Shown here one piece after another: positions 31,401-40,261 of a DNA stretch of 57,500 bases. The notes under the pieces were generated by a model, which was not told the DNA's origin, made no database searches, and was given only the letters and a program-made list of their open reading frames with translations. Source of the DNA: Mesostigma viride (taxonomy: Eukaryota > Streptophyta > Mesostigmatophyceae > Mesostigmatales > Mesostigmataceae); NCBI GenBank assembly GCA_009746045.1, contig RPFO01000643.1:1212089-1269588 (forward strand), given 5' to 3'. Position 1 is the first letter of the stretch; every line of letters starts with the position of its first letter. Made by a program: the position numbers and the translations under genes.

Positions 31401-34400
31401 GTAGTGGCGCTATTTGGCTTACAGCGTAGAAGGAACACAATCGCACGCACGCAAAGGCGGATACAAACTGCGATGGAGGTCACGGACGAAGTGGTCACAT
31501 GCATGTCATACGCTGGTCGCATACTAAAACTGTTCTGGTCATGTTTGTCATACTGATACTGTACTGGTCATATTTGTCATACTAATACTGTACTGGTAAT
31601 ATTTGTCATACTGATACTGTACTGGTCATATCTTGGCGGCTATGCGATGCTTCTGCTGGCGACTGGGCTGGCTGCTTGGAGAGGTTTTGCCTGCTATGTG
31701 GCTCACGTCAAGGCCTGGACCCCCTGTGTTGCCACATCTCTTCTTCGCCTTCCCATCTCCTCGCCTTCTTTTTCTCGCCTGAATGTGGTAAGTACCCCTC
31801 ATGTACTTCGATCCCCCCACCCTGGTCCCCCAGTCATCAGCGCCTCCCCCTTCATGCCATCATCAGCCCCTTCCCCCTTAGGCACTGCAAAGTTTTACAT
31901 TATTGATAAATTACTGCCCCGTCCAACCCACCCACCCACCCACCCACCCACCCACCCACCCACCCACCCACCCACCCACCCACCCACCCACCCACCCACC
32001 CACCCACCCACCCACCCACCCACCCACCCACCCACCCACCCACCCACCCACCCACCCACCCACCCATTGCCAATCCCATGCCCACGGCCTCGGGCAATTA
32101 TCATGCGCCCAAAATTCTCCCCTCCCCCCCTACTAATTTTCTCTCCAATAATCCAAACCTCCATCACCACCGCGCCATGCCCCTACCGCAATGCGTGCAT
32201 GCTCCCCACCAATATGTATATTGTGTTGCCCCCATGCATGCCTGTAGCAGCTAATCTGCAGCTAACAAACATCCCGTATCGCACTGCCATGCGTGCATGC
32301 CCCCAGTTACGAGATGTTTGACACATTTAGCCCCCCTTCACACGCACGCACACACACACGCACACACACACACACACACACGCACACACACACACGCACA
32401 CACGCACACACACACACACACACACGCGCTCACACATTTTCACCCACTCACCGCCTGCCCCCAGTTACGAGATGTTCAAGTGCATCAACGCCGACTACTA
32501 CGGCTACCGTGACGAAGAGGACGGTGTGCTGCTGCCGCTGGAGGCCGAGGCTGAGGCACTGCGGCGGCAGGAGGCGGTGGAGGAGTGGGAGCGCGCTCAG
32601 AGGGAGACCAGGGAGGCCCGCGCACAGGTGTCCTCAGCGGGGGCGACGGACGGGGTGGGGGCGGGCGGCGAGGGCATGAGTGGGGCGCAGATGGACGCCG
32701 ACGTGGCGACACTGGCAGCGCACGCGGCCGCAGGTGCGCTGGACGATGATTGGTGGTTGGTGCTGGTTGGTGTTGGTCAAGGTTGTTGAGGGTGGTTGAG
32801 GGTGGTTGAGGGTGGTTGAGGGTGGTTGAGGGTGGTTGAGGGTGGTTGAGGGTGGTTGAGGGTGGTTGAGGGTGGTTGAGGGTGGTTGAGGGTGGTTGAG
32901 GGTGGTTGAGGGTGGTTGAGGGTGGTTGAGGGTGGTTGAGGGTGGTTGAGGGTGCTTGAGGGTGCTTGAGGGTGGTTGAGGGTAGTTGAGGGTGGGTCGT
33001 TCTGTTGGTTAATAATGCTTGATGAATGAAGATGATGGCCATTTACGGGCATTGGTGCTGAAGCGGATGGCCAGCGATCGCAAGCTTGGATGCATCATCA
33101 ATGGCAGGGGGATGGGAAAGGGATTAGAAAAAAAAGGGGGTAATGAAGTCAAGTGCCATACTGATTCAATCAGTAGATCGTCAACAAGCCCACGTTTGCG
33201 ACATGGTCCCTCAAGCACACTTCGGGAATATGGGGGCCTTTTGTTAGGGAAACATCTGCGATGCAAGCTCTGTAGGCAGGTAGTCTTCCCGAGTAGTATT
33301 TTGATTTAGGTCTATACCTCTGGATGTCATTCCTTCCTTATGCTTTCGGCAATAGGCAAGGCGGTAACCTGAGTGCCGTCTGCTTAGCGGCACATGCACG
33401 GCACAGATCAATGAGGCAGCCACTCAACCAGCGCAGGCCGGAAATAGGAGAATCCAGACCATGGTAGCTCAAGCCTGATATCATCTTATCCGCGTTTGTC
33501 GAGTCGTTCAGGATGATGGAAATGAATAGAGGTGGAAATGTGTAGCCATGTACGTTACAATAACGGCTGGCGAATGTTCCGAGCGAGACCTAGACGGTTA
33601 AGCTGAAAAAACTCGCGTGATCAGTGCGTTTGTTGCCAACAGCCAAGAAATGGATGCCCATCGTAGTAGGCTTTGCACCAGAACCTCGTGAACGGTGGGG
33701 TACTATTGTCCTGTTGCCTTTGATGTGAAATCATCTGCGGGTTCTGTTGTCTTAGTACGATTGATTGATGTGCACTCGTGTGCATCTGCGGCATCCAGCA
33801 GCCGTCCGCCCAGCCGCGCAGGGTGGCTGCCAGATACCCCACGGTGGAGGCTTCATGACACTTCCTTGGTTAATGACTGCGTCTTTTTTTGTGTGACAGG
33901 AAGGGGGCTCGTGTTCCACCCTGTGCTTCATGCGGGGTTTAGGGTTTAGGGTTTAGGGTTAGGTGGATACTGGATAGGGGGAGCTAGTCGCAGCTTGTCC
34001 ATATTTGCGCGCTCGGCAACCTCACGAGAAGAATCCTCACAACAAGAGACCGTATAAGAAGAGTTGTTAAGAGAGCAGTCACATCACGGGCCTTGGGGCA
34101 CTAGCAGGATCATGGTTTCCATATGACTGGGATGATAGGAACGTGGTTTTCGTGCCCTGCTTACTGGATCCCTCCTCTTGCACATCTTATGCTTACATCA
34201 TGGTGCCTGCTGCTGTCGCTTTTGCGCACGCTTGCTGGTTGGTGACGCGGCATCATGCTGGTGCGACATGATGGTGATGTTGCAATATGAGGGGGGGGTA
34301 CGATTCGGGGTTGTGGGTTGTGGGTTGGGTCGGGTTGGGTGGGCTTTGTGCGCCACCGCCACCAAACTGCGTGCAGTGAGTGCGGCGGCCGTGCCGGAAG

Positions 34401-35590
34401 CCAAGGCCCACGTGATGCCCCACGGCGCCGCCTTTGTGGCGCACGTGCCCTTGCCGGATACGAAGCAGATTGAGAAGATGGTGCTGCAGAAGAAGAAAGA
34501 GGTGCGGTTGCAGCTGAGCCTTGTCCTTTTACCCTTTATCCTCTTGCACTTATTGTAGTTGACGTGGTGCTCCAGAAGAAGAAAGAGGCGCGGCGGTAAC
34601 CCTACCCTTCACCCTCTGTTCTCTTCCACCGTCTATGATGGTCAGTCAGAAGAAGGAAGAGGTGTGGCTGCAGCCCTACCCTTAACTCTCTAGTTTCTTG
34701 CATTTGTTGACATGGTGCTTCAAATGAAGGAAAAGTGTGACCTTTCCCTTCCGCTCAAGCCTTGTACTCTTTCACTTCTTGGCATGTGGTGCGGAGGAAG
34801 AAAGCGGCGGTGGGTCATTACTGGCCATATTTCTGCTGGTTGGTCCATGATTCGTGTCAGGCCCTATCCGGTTGTGCACATGTGGGGGGGGCGTAGCAAA
34901 ATAAGCTTGGTATGTTACCAGTACCGTACACCCTGAGTCATCATGTTGGACTGCATTGCACTGGATAGCATGACGCCCTATTGCACCTGTGCCGATGCAA
35001 GCACCCTACACAATACACCAAACCAGGTTATTTCCAGATGCGGTTCCCCCTTTTGCACCATCCTCATCGGAGCATCATCCTTAACGGAGCAGTGATGCAG
35101 CTAGCAGATAAAAGGCCATTACTTTCCAATGTTGGGGGGTTCGCGGTTTAGGCTTGCGTCGCTGGGCTGCTTGATGAGAACATGCACAACTTGCTGCTCC
35201 TACAATGTTAGCCGGAATGTGCATACCGTAAATTGTTGGTAGACTCTGGCATGTAAAGGGTGTTTTCTAGATGTTATGTGTGCATGCGCGACTGCCTGCC
35301 ATGGCAAGCCAGGGGGCTCCGGTGGGATGATAGAAATTGAGGAGAAATGGTGAATGCCAAGGTTGTTGGCAAGTCCATTCCGGTCATACGTTTATCAGCT
35401 CAGAACCTTTGATTGCGCTTGTCATGGCACTCTCCTTTGCTTGTGGGTAAGATAGCCTGGCTGACGTGATATACCTTTGCTGCTTGTCTCGTTGATGTGG
35501 TATGCGCAGGAGCTGCTGAGCAAATACGCCAGTCAAGAGCTTCGAAGCAAAGAAGAGGAGGCAAAAGACATGTTAAATATTCGTGGCTAG
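28080..35590 (+). CDS. ISY1: Pre-mRNA-splicing factor ISY1, five exons
   Basis: Exons 28080-28462, 30978-31058, 32465-32733, 34377-34501 and 35510-35590 join in phase (2, 2, 1, 0) to 939 nt, 312 residues. The product follows the ISY1 family throughout: MARNEEKAHSMLNRF at the start, then NAGLGEERLRDLNDEINKLL, then GYRYFGAAKNLPGVKELFE across the first junction, then ADYYGYRDEEDGVLLPLE, AFVAHVPLPDTKQIE, and a C-terminal ELLSKYASQEL helix. ISY1 belongs to the NineTeen-associated (XAB2/IBC) complex at the spliceosome's catalytic core, where it acts around the first step and in fidelity. It is slightly longer than the human protein (285), with the extra residues in an Ala/Gly-rich insert in exon 3. 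Introns of 2.5, 1.4, 1.6 and 1.0 kb are packed with repeats. Confidence 0.93.
28806..28935 (+). mobile_element. Old family B 3' end in ISY1 intron 1
   Basis: GCAATCATAGCGACTCGGGC, CTGTAACTAG, CTAGATAGCTT and CCCACTGAGGACTT are recognisable from B. The terminal hairpin region is strongly decayed, so the insertion is old. Confidence 0.7.
29091..30718 (+). repeat. 37-bp satellite, 44 copies, in ISY1 intron 1
   Basis: A very homogeneous array of a 37-bp unit containing CTTGTCTATGTATCGCTTATG and ..GGTTATCCCTTCT. Variation is confined mostly to three two-state positions (GCAAGG/GCACGG, CTTATGC/CTTGTGC, GTCTATG/GTCGATG). All three plus-strand frames stay open because no stop occurs in the unit and 37 is not a multiple of three. 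It lies wholly between ISY1 exons 1 and 2, so it is intronic. Confidence 0.96.
30978..31058 (+). CDS. ISY1: ISY1 exon 2
   Basis: After GCGCCAG, 81 nt complete an Arg codon and encode YFGAAKNLPGVKELFEKPP..KKKRT, ending at CACACG|GTACGT in phase 2. Confidence 0.92.
31184..31236 (+). repeat. Decayed copy of the ISY1 exon 2 end and donor
   Basis: AAGAAACGCACACG|GTGCGTGCACTTGTGTG repeats the true border at 31042-31075 (AAGAAGCGCACACG|GTACGTGCGCTTGTGTG) with few changes. A shorter partial copy (TCGCACACGGTGTG) lies near 31100. Confidence 0.75.
31521..31634 (+). repeat. 29-bp tandem repeat, about four copies
   Basis: Unit ATACTGTACTGGTCATATTTG followed by TCATACTA, in ISY1 intron 2. Confidence 0.88.
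31923..32066. repeat. (CCCA)n microsatellite, about 35 copies
   Basis: The minus strand reads (GGGT)n, a sequence class that folds into G-quadruplexes; the transcript of ISY1 would carry the C-rich strand. It lies in intron 2. Pro/Thr/His and Gly/Trp/Val frames over it are artefacts. Confidence 0.95.
32298..32318 (+). repeat. Decoy copy of the ISY1 exon 3 acceptor
   Basis: TGCCCCCAGTTACGAGATGTT occurs here and, identically, at 32456-32476 where it is the real intron 2/exon 3 border. The two are separated by a (CA)n run. Confidence 0.85.
32340..32432. repeat. (CA)n microsatellite with CG interruptions
   Basis: Lies between the decoy and genuine acceptors of ISY1 exon 3. It puts purine-containing CA repeats where a polypyrimidine tract is usual. 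Confidence 0.92.
32465..32733 (+). CDS. ISY1: ISY1 exon 3
   Basis: After TGCCCCCAG, encodes YEMFKCINADYYGYRDEEDG, then a charged helix and an Ala/Gly-rich extension. It ends at GCCGCAG|GTGCGC in phase 1. Confidence 0.9.
32783..32998 (+). repeat. 10-bp minisatellite GGTGGTTGAG, about 21 copies
   Basis: Starts about 50 nt after the exon 3 donor, in ISY1 intron 3. Late units vary (GGTGCTTGAG, GGTAGTTGAG). Neither strand is treated as coding. Confidence 0.95.
33415..33637 (-). repeat. Interspersed repeat S
   Basis: Shares AACCAGCGCAGGCC..., GAGAATCC, CCATGGTAGCTC and GATCAGTGCGTTTGTTGC with 36239-36480, and part of it with 39021-39153 and 50640-50830. The end carrying AACCAGCGCAGG is the constant one and the opposite end varies, so the element probably reads on the minus strand with 5' truncation. 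No protein is encoded. Confidence 0.7.
33938..33963 (+). repeat. Interstitial telomere repeat (TTTAGGG)3
   Basis: Three perfect TTTAGGG units followed by TTAGG, inside ISY1 intron 3. This is the plant and green-algal telomere unit. It could mark a healed break or a captured telomere fragment. Confidence 0.9.
34377..34501 (+). CDS. ISY1: ISY1 exon 4
   Basis: After GTGCAG, encodes VSAAAVPEAKAHVMPHGAAF, VAHVPLPDTKQIEKMV and LQKKKE, ending at AAAGAG|GTGCGG in phase 0. The FVAHVP motif is diagnostic of the family. Confidence 0.9.
34478..34815 (+). repeat. Five-unit array repeating the ISY1 exon 4 end and donor
   Basis: The true exon end (ATGGTGCTGCAGAAGAAGA..GAG|GTGCGG) is at 34478-34507. Copies start near 34564 (GTGGTGCTCCAGAAGAAGA), 34638, 34712 and 34784, spaced 86, 74, 74 and 72 bp. 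Each is followed by a pyrimidine-rich spacer. Divergence rises along the array. Confidence 0.85.
34816..35509. other. Remainder of ISY1 intron 4
   Basis: No repeats or coding signal seen beyond ordinary intron sequence up to the exon 5 acceptor ATGCGCAG. Confidence 0.6.
35510..35590 (+). CDS. ISY1: ISY1 exon 5 and stop
   Basis: After ATGCGCAG, encodes ELLSKYASQELRSKEEEAKD then MLNIRG and TAG, matching the family's C-terminal helix. Confidence 0.9.
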   Translation, partial: ELLSKYASQELRSKEEEAKDMLNIRG

Positions 35591-36189
35591 TTTACCGCAT
35601 CATAACGATGATGCACGCACTTTCTGAATTACGCTCGCGTCTCTTGCTGCCATTTGTGATGTTTGGTGTCATCTTGGGTTCGGGATCAAGCTTTGATGTA
35701 GAACGATGTCTCTAATGTAAGCGTCCGGGCCCGGCCCAATCTCACATCGCCATAGAAGTGGCAGATGAAGCTTCCGAGACAAATCGAAAGTTACTCTGAG
35801 CTGAAACTTGAAATGTGCCAAGAAAGTTGCTCATCCCATAGAGCATTTCATCAAATTTTTCAGTCATTATACTTGCAAATTTGCTCAATCTTGAACCAGG
35901 ATTTATGTGTTTCACAGGGACTAAGCGTTACATCCCTGTATGTTGCACACTGGGAAGAGGGCAGAGATACCCGTCTTTCCTCATGCCCGGGGGCAAGCCA
36001 CAGCTGCAATAAAAAACTACTTACGGGAAGAGTCTGGCATAAACTGAGGGTGCACTAAAGCTCCTGCGTAAGTATGAGGAGTGACATGGAGGAGGCGTTG
36101 GCAGGCATAAGAAAAACTGAAGACAGAGTGTGCGGGATAGGCAGGCGAGTGCATCGGCTGAACAACTGACATAGCCAATCAAAAAATTA
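35591..36189. other. ISY1 3' flank, no further gene seen
   Basis: About 600 bases with only a 97-codon frame of no recognisable family. It presumably holds the ISY1 3' UTR and polyadenylation signal; a single TGTAA-type signal, as in many green algae, could not be assigned with confidence. Confidence 0.5.
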
Positions 36190-36237
36190 AATTAAATTGT
36201 AACATATCTCCGTTGGGAGTACATGTAGCACATATTA
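36190..36237 (-). mobile_element. Family A tail scrap
   Basis: AACATATCTCCGTTGGGAG and TACATGTAGCACATATTAT, with an AATTT-rich tail to the left, match the A terminus. Only about 40 bases of element remain. Confidence 0.7.
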
Positions 36238-36238
36238 T

Positions 36239-36480
36239 CAAGGAGACAACCAGCGCAGGCCAGATCGAAATCGGGAGAATCCGGACCATGGTAGCTCGAT
36301 CGAGCCTGCTGTTATCTTGTCCGCGTGTTCGAGTCGTTCAGGATGATGAATATGAATGGTGATGGAAATGCACGTAGCCTTGTGCATTGAAATTACAAGT
36401 GGCTGGCTTACGTGTAGAGCGACTAGATGACCTAGAAGGTGGGGCCGGAAACAGCTTGCTTGATCAGGGCGTTTGTTTCG
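36239..36480 (-). repeat. Interspersed repeat S
   Basis: Starts CAAGGAGACAACCAGCGCAGG and runs to GATCAGGGCGTTTGTTTCGAG. It is the longest copy of this repeat in the window, matching 33415-33637 over most of its length. Confidence 0.7.
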
Positions 36481-36519
36481 AGCCTAACTGGCCAGGAGTG
36501 TCGAGTGGTGAGCACATAT

Positions 36520-36593
36520 TATTCTGATTTGATTTTCTGATTTGGCACGCCGCAAAGGTGCCCACACCCCTGTAACTAGGACCTAGATAGCTT
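36520..36593 (+). mobile_element. Repeat T end joined to family B 3' UTR, left half
   Basis: TGATTTGGCACGCCGCAAAGG is the end of repeat T. It joins CCCACACCCCTGTAACTAGG and CTAGATAGCTT of B. The B sequence resumes at 38603 after element A2. Confidence 0.7.
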
Positions 36594-38602
36594 GAATTGA
36601 ATTGAATTGAATTGTAACATAACTCCGTTGGGAGTATATGTAGCACATAGCCCAGAGAAGGGGCATATGGCCTATCATACATTCTAAGCTACTTCCTGCA
36701 AGGGTGGGAATGTAAACAACACTTGCTCTAGGTGCACTAGGGCACCTGCACCACCCAGAGTTTCAGGCAACACCCAGCTAAGGGGAGCCTGTCATAGGTG
36801 GGGAAGATCAACATAGCTATACAAAGATGCTAGGGCATGGCGTCTCAGCAGAGAGTTACTCCCTGCATGGGCACAACATAACTAAATAAAGCTAGGCATC
36901 ATCTGGAGTGTGGCTCATCATAGGCACACATGTACATGATTAAATAAAGCGTGTGGCTTAGCTGGGATAGGGCCTCTAGGAGGCGTACATGTACATGGCC
37001 ACGGTCTATCTATTCTACACTACTACTGCTGTATTCCCCTAAGCTGGGGCGTCTGGAGTCGCTGGGGCCGCGGGGGTCGCCTGCCAGGGCTTGTGGCCGA
37101 CGTAGATGGCCGCCCCCTTCCAGCTAGTACACCGGCTGCCCCGCCTTGGTCTGCCGGAGCTGGAGGTAGGTCGGCCATAGCTCCCGTCGCCGTTGTTGCT
37201 GCGCCAGGGTCAAGTCGTCATCAAGGGTGAAGAGAGTCTTCTCGAGCCGCTTGCGGCGTCTGAGAAAAGAAATCTTGTCCGCCGGGGTCTTAAAGGTGAG
37301 AAGGAGCGGGGGCGGCCCTGCCTTACCCCGCGCGCGGGGAAGGCGGTGGGCGACCAGCTCGATCTCACCAGTAAGGCCCATGCGATCAAGGATTTCTCTC
37401 TCAAAAGCACGCGCAAGCTTCTCGGAATTCTCACCTTCCTCCATCTTGAGATTCTTGACAATGACGTTGAGGCTGCGCTTGGCGAGTTCGGCCTCCTCGC
37501 GGAGGTCAAGCGTCTGCCGTTGAAGCTGGGCTGCGACGGCGGAGGTGGTGGAGGTGGTGTGTTGCTTAAGCATGTCCGCCCAGGTGGTGATGGGAGGAGC
37601 ATCGCCGGCCAGGCCAGCCGGGGCTGGCTTGGCGGCAATGTCCTTCACCGCCTGGGCGGTGAGGCCTGCGGTGTTCTGCAGAACCTCGATAGCAATGGCG
37701 TTGTCCTTAAGACGCTGGTCGATGTCGCGGAGCTGGGCGGTGATGGAGTCGGTGGAGACGGAGGGGGGGGGGGGGTGGAGGCGAGGAGGGCGGCGGTGGC
37801 GGTGGGGATGGTGGGGAGCTCAGCAGCCAGCGTGCCGCCAATTGCCGCCACATCTGCAGCAATGGGCGTCACGTGCTGTGAGAGGGCGGCGTGGAGGTGG
37901 TGGACGAAGGTGGATTCGGTAATGGGGGCGGGGTGCAGAAGGTCCTCGGCCGAGCGCTTAGTGAGGGTAAAGAGAGCTGCGAGCTGAAGGCGGGGGCGAG
38001 ACCAGCCGGCCAGGTTGGTCGAAGAAGGGACGTCAGATGCGCGGTGGGAAAACCGGCCGTCAGCTCCGTTGCGGAAAAAATGGGTGTGGAAATTGAGTTG
38101 CTGGCACAGGGCCAGCAGTGAGGCGTGTGACCCGAAAAACACGAGCTCCAATATCTTGATGGGTGGCATGTCGAAAAAGGCAGGCCTGTTGACGTCAAAG
38201 CTGGTAAAGAGCCTGTCGACGTCAAAATCACGCTCAGACCAGCCAGGTTCGCCTGGGCGACTGCGCTTTGGGTCAGGCGATGCAGAGGGCGAGGAGAGCC
38301 CGGGAGGGTTCTGGGCGACCACCAGTGCGCGACTAGTGTCACCACCGCCTTCCGGCCCTGATGGCGAAGCTGCAGCCGTAGCTGCAGACGTATTTTCAGT
38401 GCCGAGCGCAGCCGTCAGGCTGCGTTGCGTCGATGGGCGTTTGCTCATCGTATATATTGCGTAATAGCGTCGGAAAATTATATCAGCATGTGCGTCTTAG
38501 AAAGACGAAGCGATTGTGATATTCACGACTAAATTCGGTGCTCAAACGTGAAAGTTATGAGCGCCGCCGTCAGCCATGGCTACCTCGTGGCTCGTCGAGT
38601 AG
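36594..38602 (-). mobile_element. Full-length family A ORF1-only retroelement, copy A2 (2,009 bp)
   Basis: On the minus strand: 5' leader, ORF1 (broken), 3' UTR, CTCC-CAAC-GGAG hairpin and an (AATTC)n tail. It is bounded by CTAGATAGCTT at 36583-36593 and 38603-38613, an 11-bp target duplication; the host sequence on both sides is B's 3' UTR. There is room for one ORF only, and no RT. Confidence 0.88.
37010..38448 (-). pseudogene. ORF1 of element A2, frameshifted
   Basis: From MSKRPSTQRSLTAALGTENT the frame runs 267 codons. It then shifts in a G-run near 37765-37780 into the frame encoding VKDIAAKPAPAG through the RNA-binding region (LDDDLTLAQQQRRRELWP). A 4-base insertion after QPVY makes a premature TAG near 37124. 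The intact reading is seen in A3. Confidence 0.85.
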
Positions 38603-38700
38603 CTAGATAGCTTATACCATCCATTCCATCCCATGTTCCCCTCCCACTGAGGACTTATGCTCACGTGACGCAGTCACGTGTCTATTAATTAATTAATTAA
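38603..38700 (+). mobile_element. Family B 3' end, right half of the B copy split by A2
   Basis: CTAGATAGCTTATACC, then ATCCATTCCATCCCATG, CACTGAGGACTTATGC, the 8-bp-stem hairpin CACGTGAC-GCA-GTCACGTG and (TTAA)n. This is a clean example of the B terminus. Confidence 0.85.
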
Positions 38701-38940
38701 AGGTGAAAACCATTTGCGTTCAGTGCCGGTCCGCGGAAAACGCGGAAAAACGCGATCTGCAAATGAATATCCAGGCCGGAATCGAACTGGGGACCTCTCG
38801 CACCAATTTTGCTGACTATAGGACGGACGTCTCCGGATCCTAAGGCATCGCCAACTGACACCTACAGTCATCCGCAAAAGTTCTCCTTTCCGGGGAGTGA
38901 TGCAAGACTTTCGGATTTGGTACTAGATAAATCATTCGAG
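38701..38940 (-). repeat. Repeat T, possible tRNA-derived SINE
   Basis: The minus strand carries CCCAGTTCGATTCCGG, a good RNA polymerase III B-box, within a tRNA-like GAGAGGTCCCCAGTTCGATTC context. A body follows with inverted GCGTTTTCCGCG segments. A convincing A-box and cloverleaf could not be drawn. A second, shorter copy lies at 39222-39331. Confidence 0.5.
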
Positions 38941-38956
38941 ATCTGTGTGTAGGAGA

Positions 38957-39020
38957 CTGTATTATTATTATTATATTATCATTATTATTATTATTATATT
39001 ATTATTATTATTATTATTAT
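38957..39020. repeat. (ATT)n microsatellite
   Basis: Directly precedes a repeat S copy at its constant end, so it may be that element's own tail. Confidence 0.9.
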
Positions 39021-39153
39021 CAAGGAGACAACCAGCGCAGGCCAGAAATCGGGAGAATCCGGACCATGGTAGCTCGAGCCTGCCGTTATCTTGTCCGCGT
39101 GTTCGAGTCGTTCAGGATGATGAAGATGAATGGTGATGGAAATGTGTAGCCTA
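39021..39153 (-). repeat. Interspersed repeat S, truncated
   Basis: CAAGGAGACAACCAGCGCAGG to GGAAATGTGTAGCC, flanked on both sides by (ATT)n. Confidence 0.75.
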
Positions 39154-39159
39154 TTATTA

Positions 39160-39220
<61 letters not shown>

Positions 39221-39221
39221 G
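39154..39221. repeat. (ATT)n microsatellite
   Basis: Separates repeat S from repeat T; it abuts the constant end of T and could be T's tail. Confidence 0.9.
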
Positions 39222-39331
39222 ATTCTGATTTGGCACGCCGCAAAGGTGAAAACCATTTGCATTCAGTGCCGGTCCGCGGAAAACGCGATCTGCAAATGAA
39301 TCCAGGCCGGAATCGAACTGGGACCTCTCGC
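39222..39331 (-). repeat. Repeat T, 5'-truncated copy
   Basis: GATTCTGATTTGGCACGCCG, then the body shared with 38701-38800, up to the B-box-like segment, where it stops in (ATT)n. Confidence 0.65.
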
Positions 39332-39353
39332 ATTATTATTATTATTATTATTA

Positions 39354-39389
<36 letters not shown>

Positions 39390-39392
39390 TAT
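39332..39392. repeat. (ATT)n microsatellite
   Basis: Runs up to the 5' junction of a truncated family B copy. Confidence 0.9.
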
Positions 39393-40261
39393 TAGACCAA
39401 CCGCTCGGGCGGTTGGTCTAGAAATCAGCCCCAAAACGGAGGCCCTGGCCCTCGGCATGGCAGGGCCCCCACCCACACTCCGCCTCTTAGACGATGCGGA
39501 GGTCAACTACCCTCCTTCAGGCCGCTTCAAGCTGCTCGGCAGTTGGCTTCCCGACTGCGAGGACGACATGACGACACGGATCGGCATGGCGTGGGCGCAC
39601 CTCCACGACCACCGCCGCTGGTGGAGCAACCCCGCCCTACCCCGGATCGTCAAGCGTGACCTCTTCAAGGTCGTCATTCTGACGATCCTGACCTACGGCG
39701 CCGAGACGTGGGCACTGACGCAGGAGCTGGAGCAACGACTCGACGGCGCCGTCACCAAGATGCTGCGCCAGGCCCTTAACATCCCCTTTGGTTTGCACAT
39801 TAGTAATTAATGAGGATTTGTACGCTGATTTGCCCTATGTTTCCCACATTATTAGGCACAGGCGCCTGGGCCTAGCCGGGCACCTGGCCCGCACAGATCA
39901 GGTAGATACATCAGATAGACTAGCTGGCACCAAGCCCGCCCAGCCTGGGCGATATGTCCTCACCTGGCGTGCCCCCGGCCGCGCGCGGCAGGGCCGCCAC
40001 CCGTGGACTTTTCGTGATAGACTCGGCATGGACATGTGCTACACTAGACGTGACGGGCTCACCCCCGGGCAGCCTCCTGGTTTGTCTGTAAATATGGAGG
40101 CAGATGGTGCGCAAGGATAGATGGCAAGTAGTGATGAAGGAGACCACCCCCAAGCCTGTGGGGGCTCCGCGTGTGACCAAGTATGGCATTCATAGCGATT
40201 CGGGCCGCGGTGCCCACACCCCTGTAACTAGGACCTAGATAGCTTATACCATCCATTCCAT
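39393..40261 (+). pseudogene. Family B LINE ORF2 C-terminal part, copy B3
   Basis: Encodes LEISPKTEALALGMAGPPPT, then FKLLGSWLPDCEDDMTTRIG, TYGAETWALTQEL, LDGAVTKML and LAGHLARTDQVD. The frame breaks at a 4-base TAAT duplication near 39806 and an extra A near 40091. The 5' junction is a 12-bp inverted duplication. Its 3' UTR is interrupted at 40261 by element A3 and resumes at 42272-42283. Confidence 0.88.

Noticed and set aside
31897-32136. Gly-Trp-Val and Pro-Thr-His repeat frames
   Set aside because: Artefacts of (CCCA)n.
39067-39109. A-box (TGGTAGCTCGAG) and B-box (GTTCGAGTC) of a SINE in repeat S
   Set aside because: The constant end of repeat S is the opposite one, so if it is a retroelement it reads on the other strand, where these boxes do not exist.
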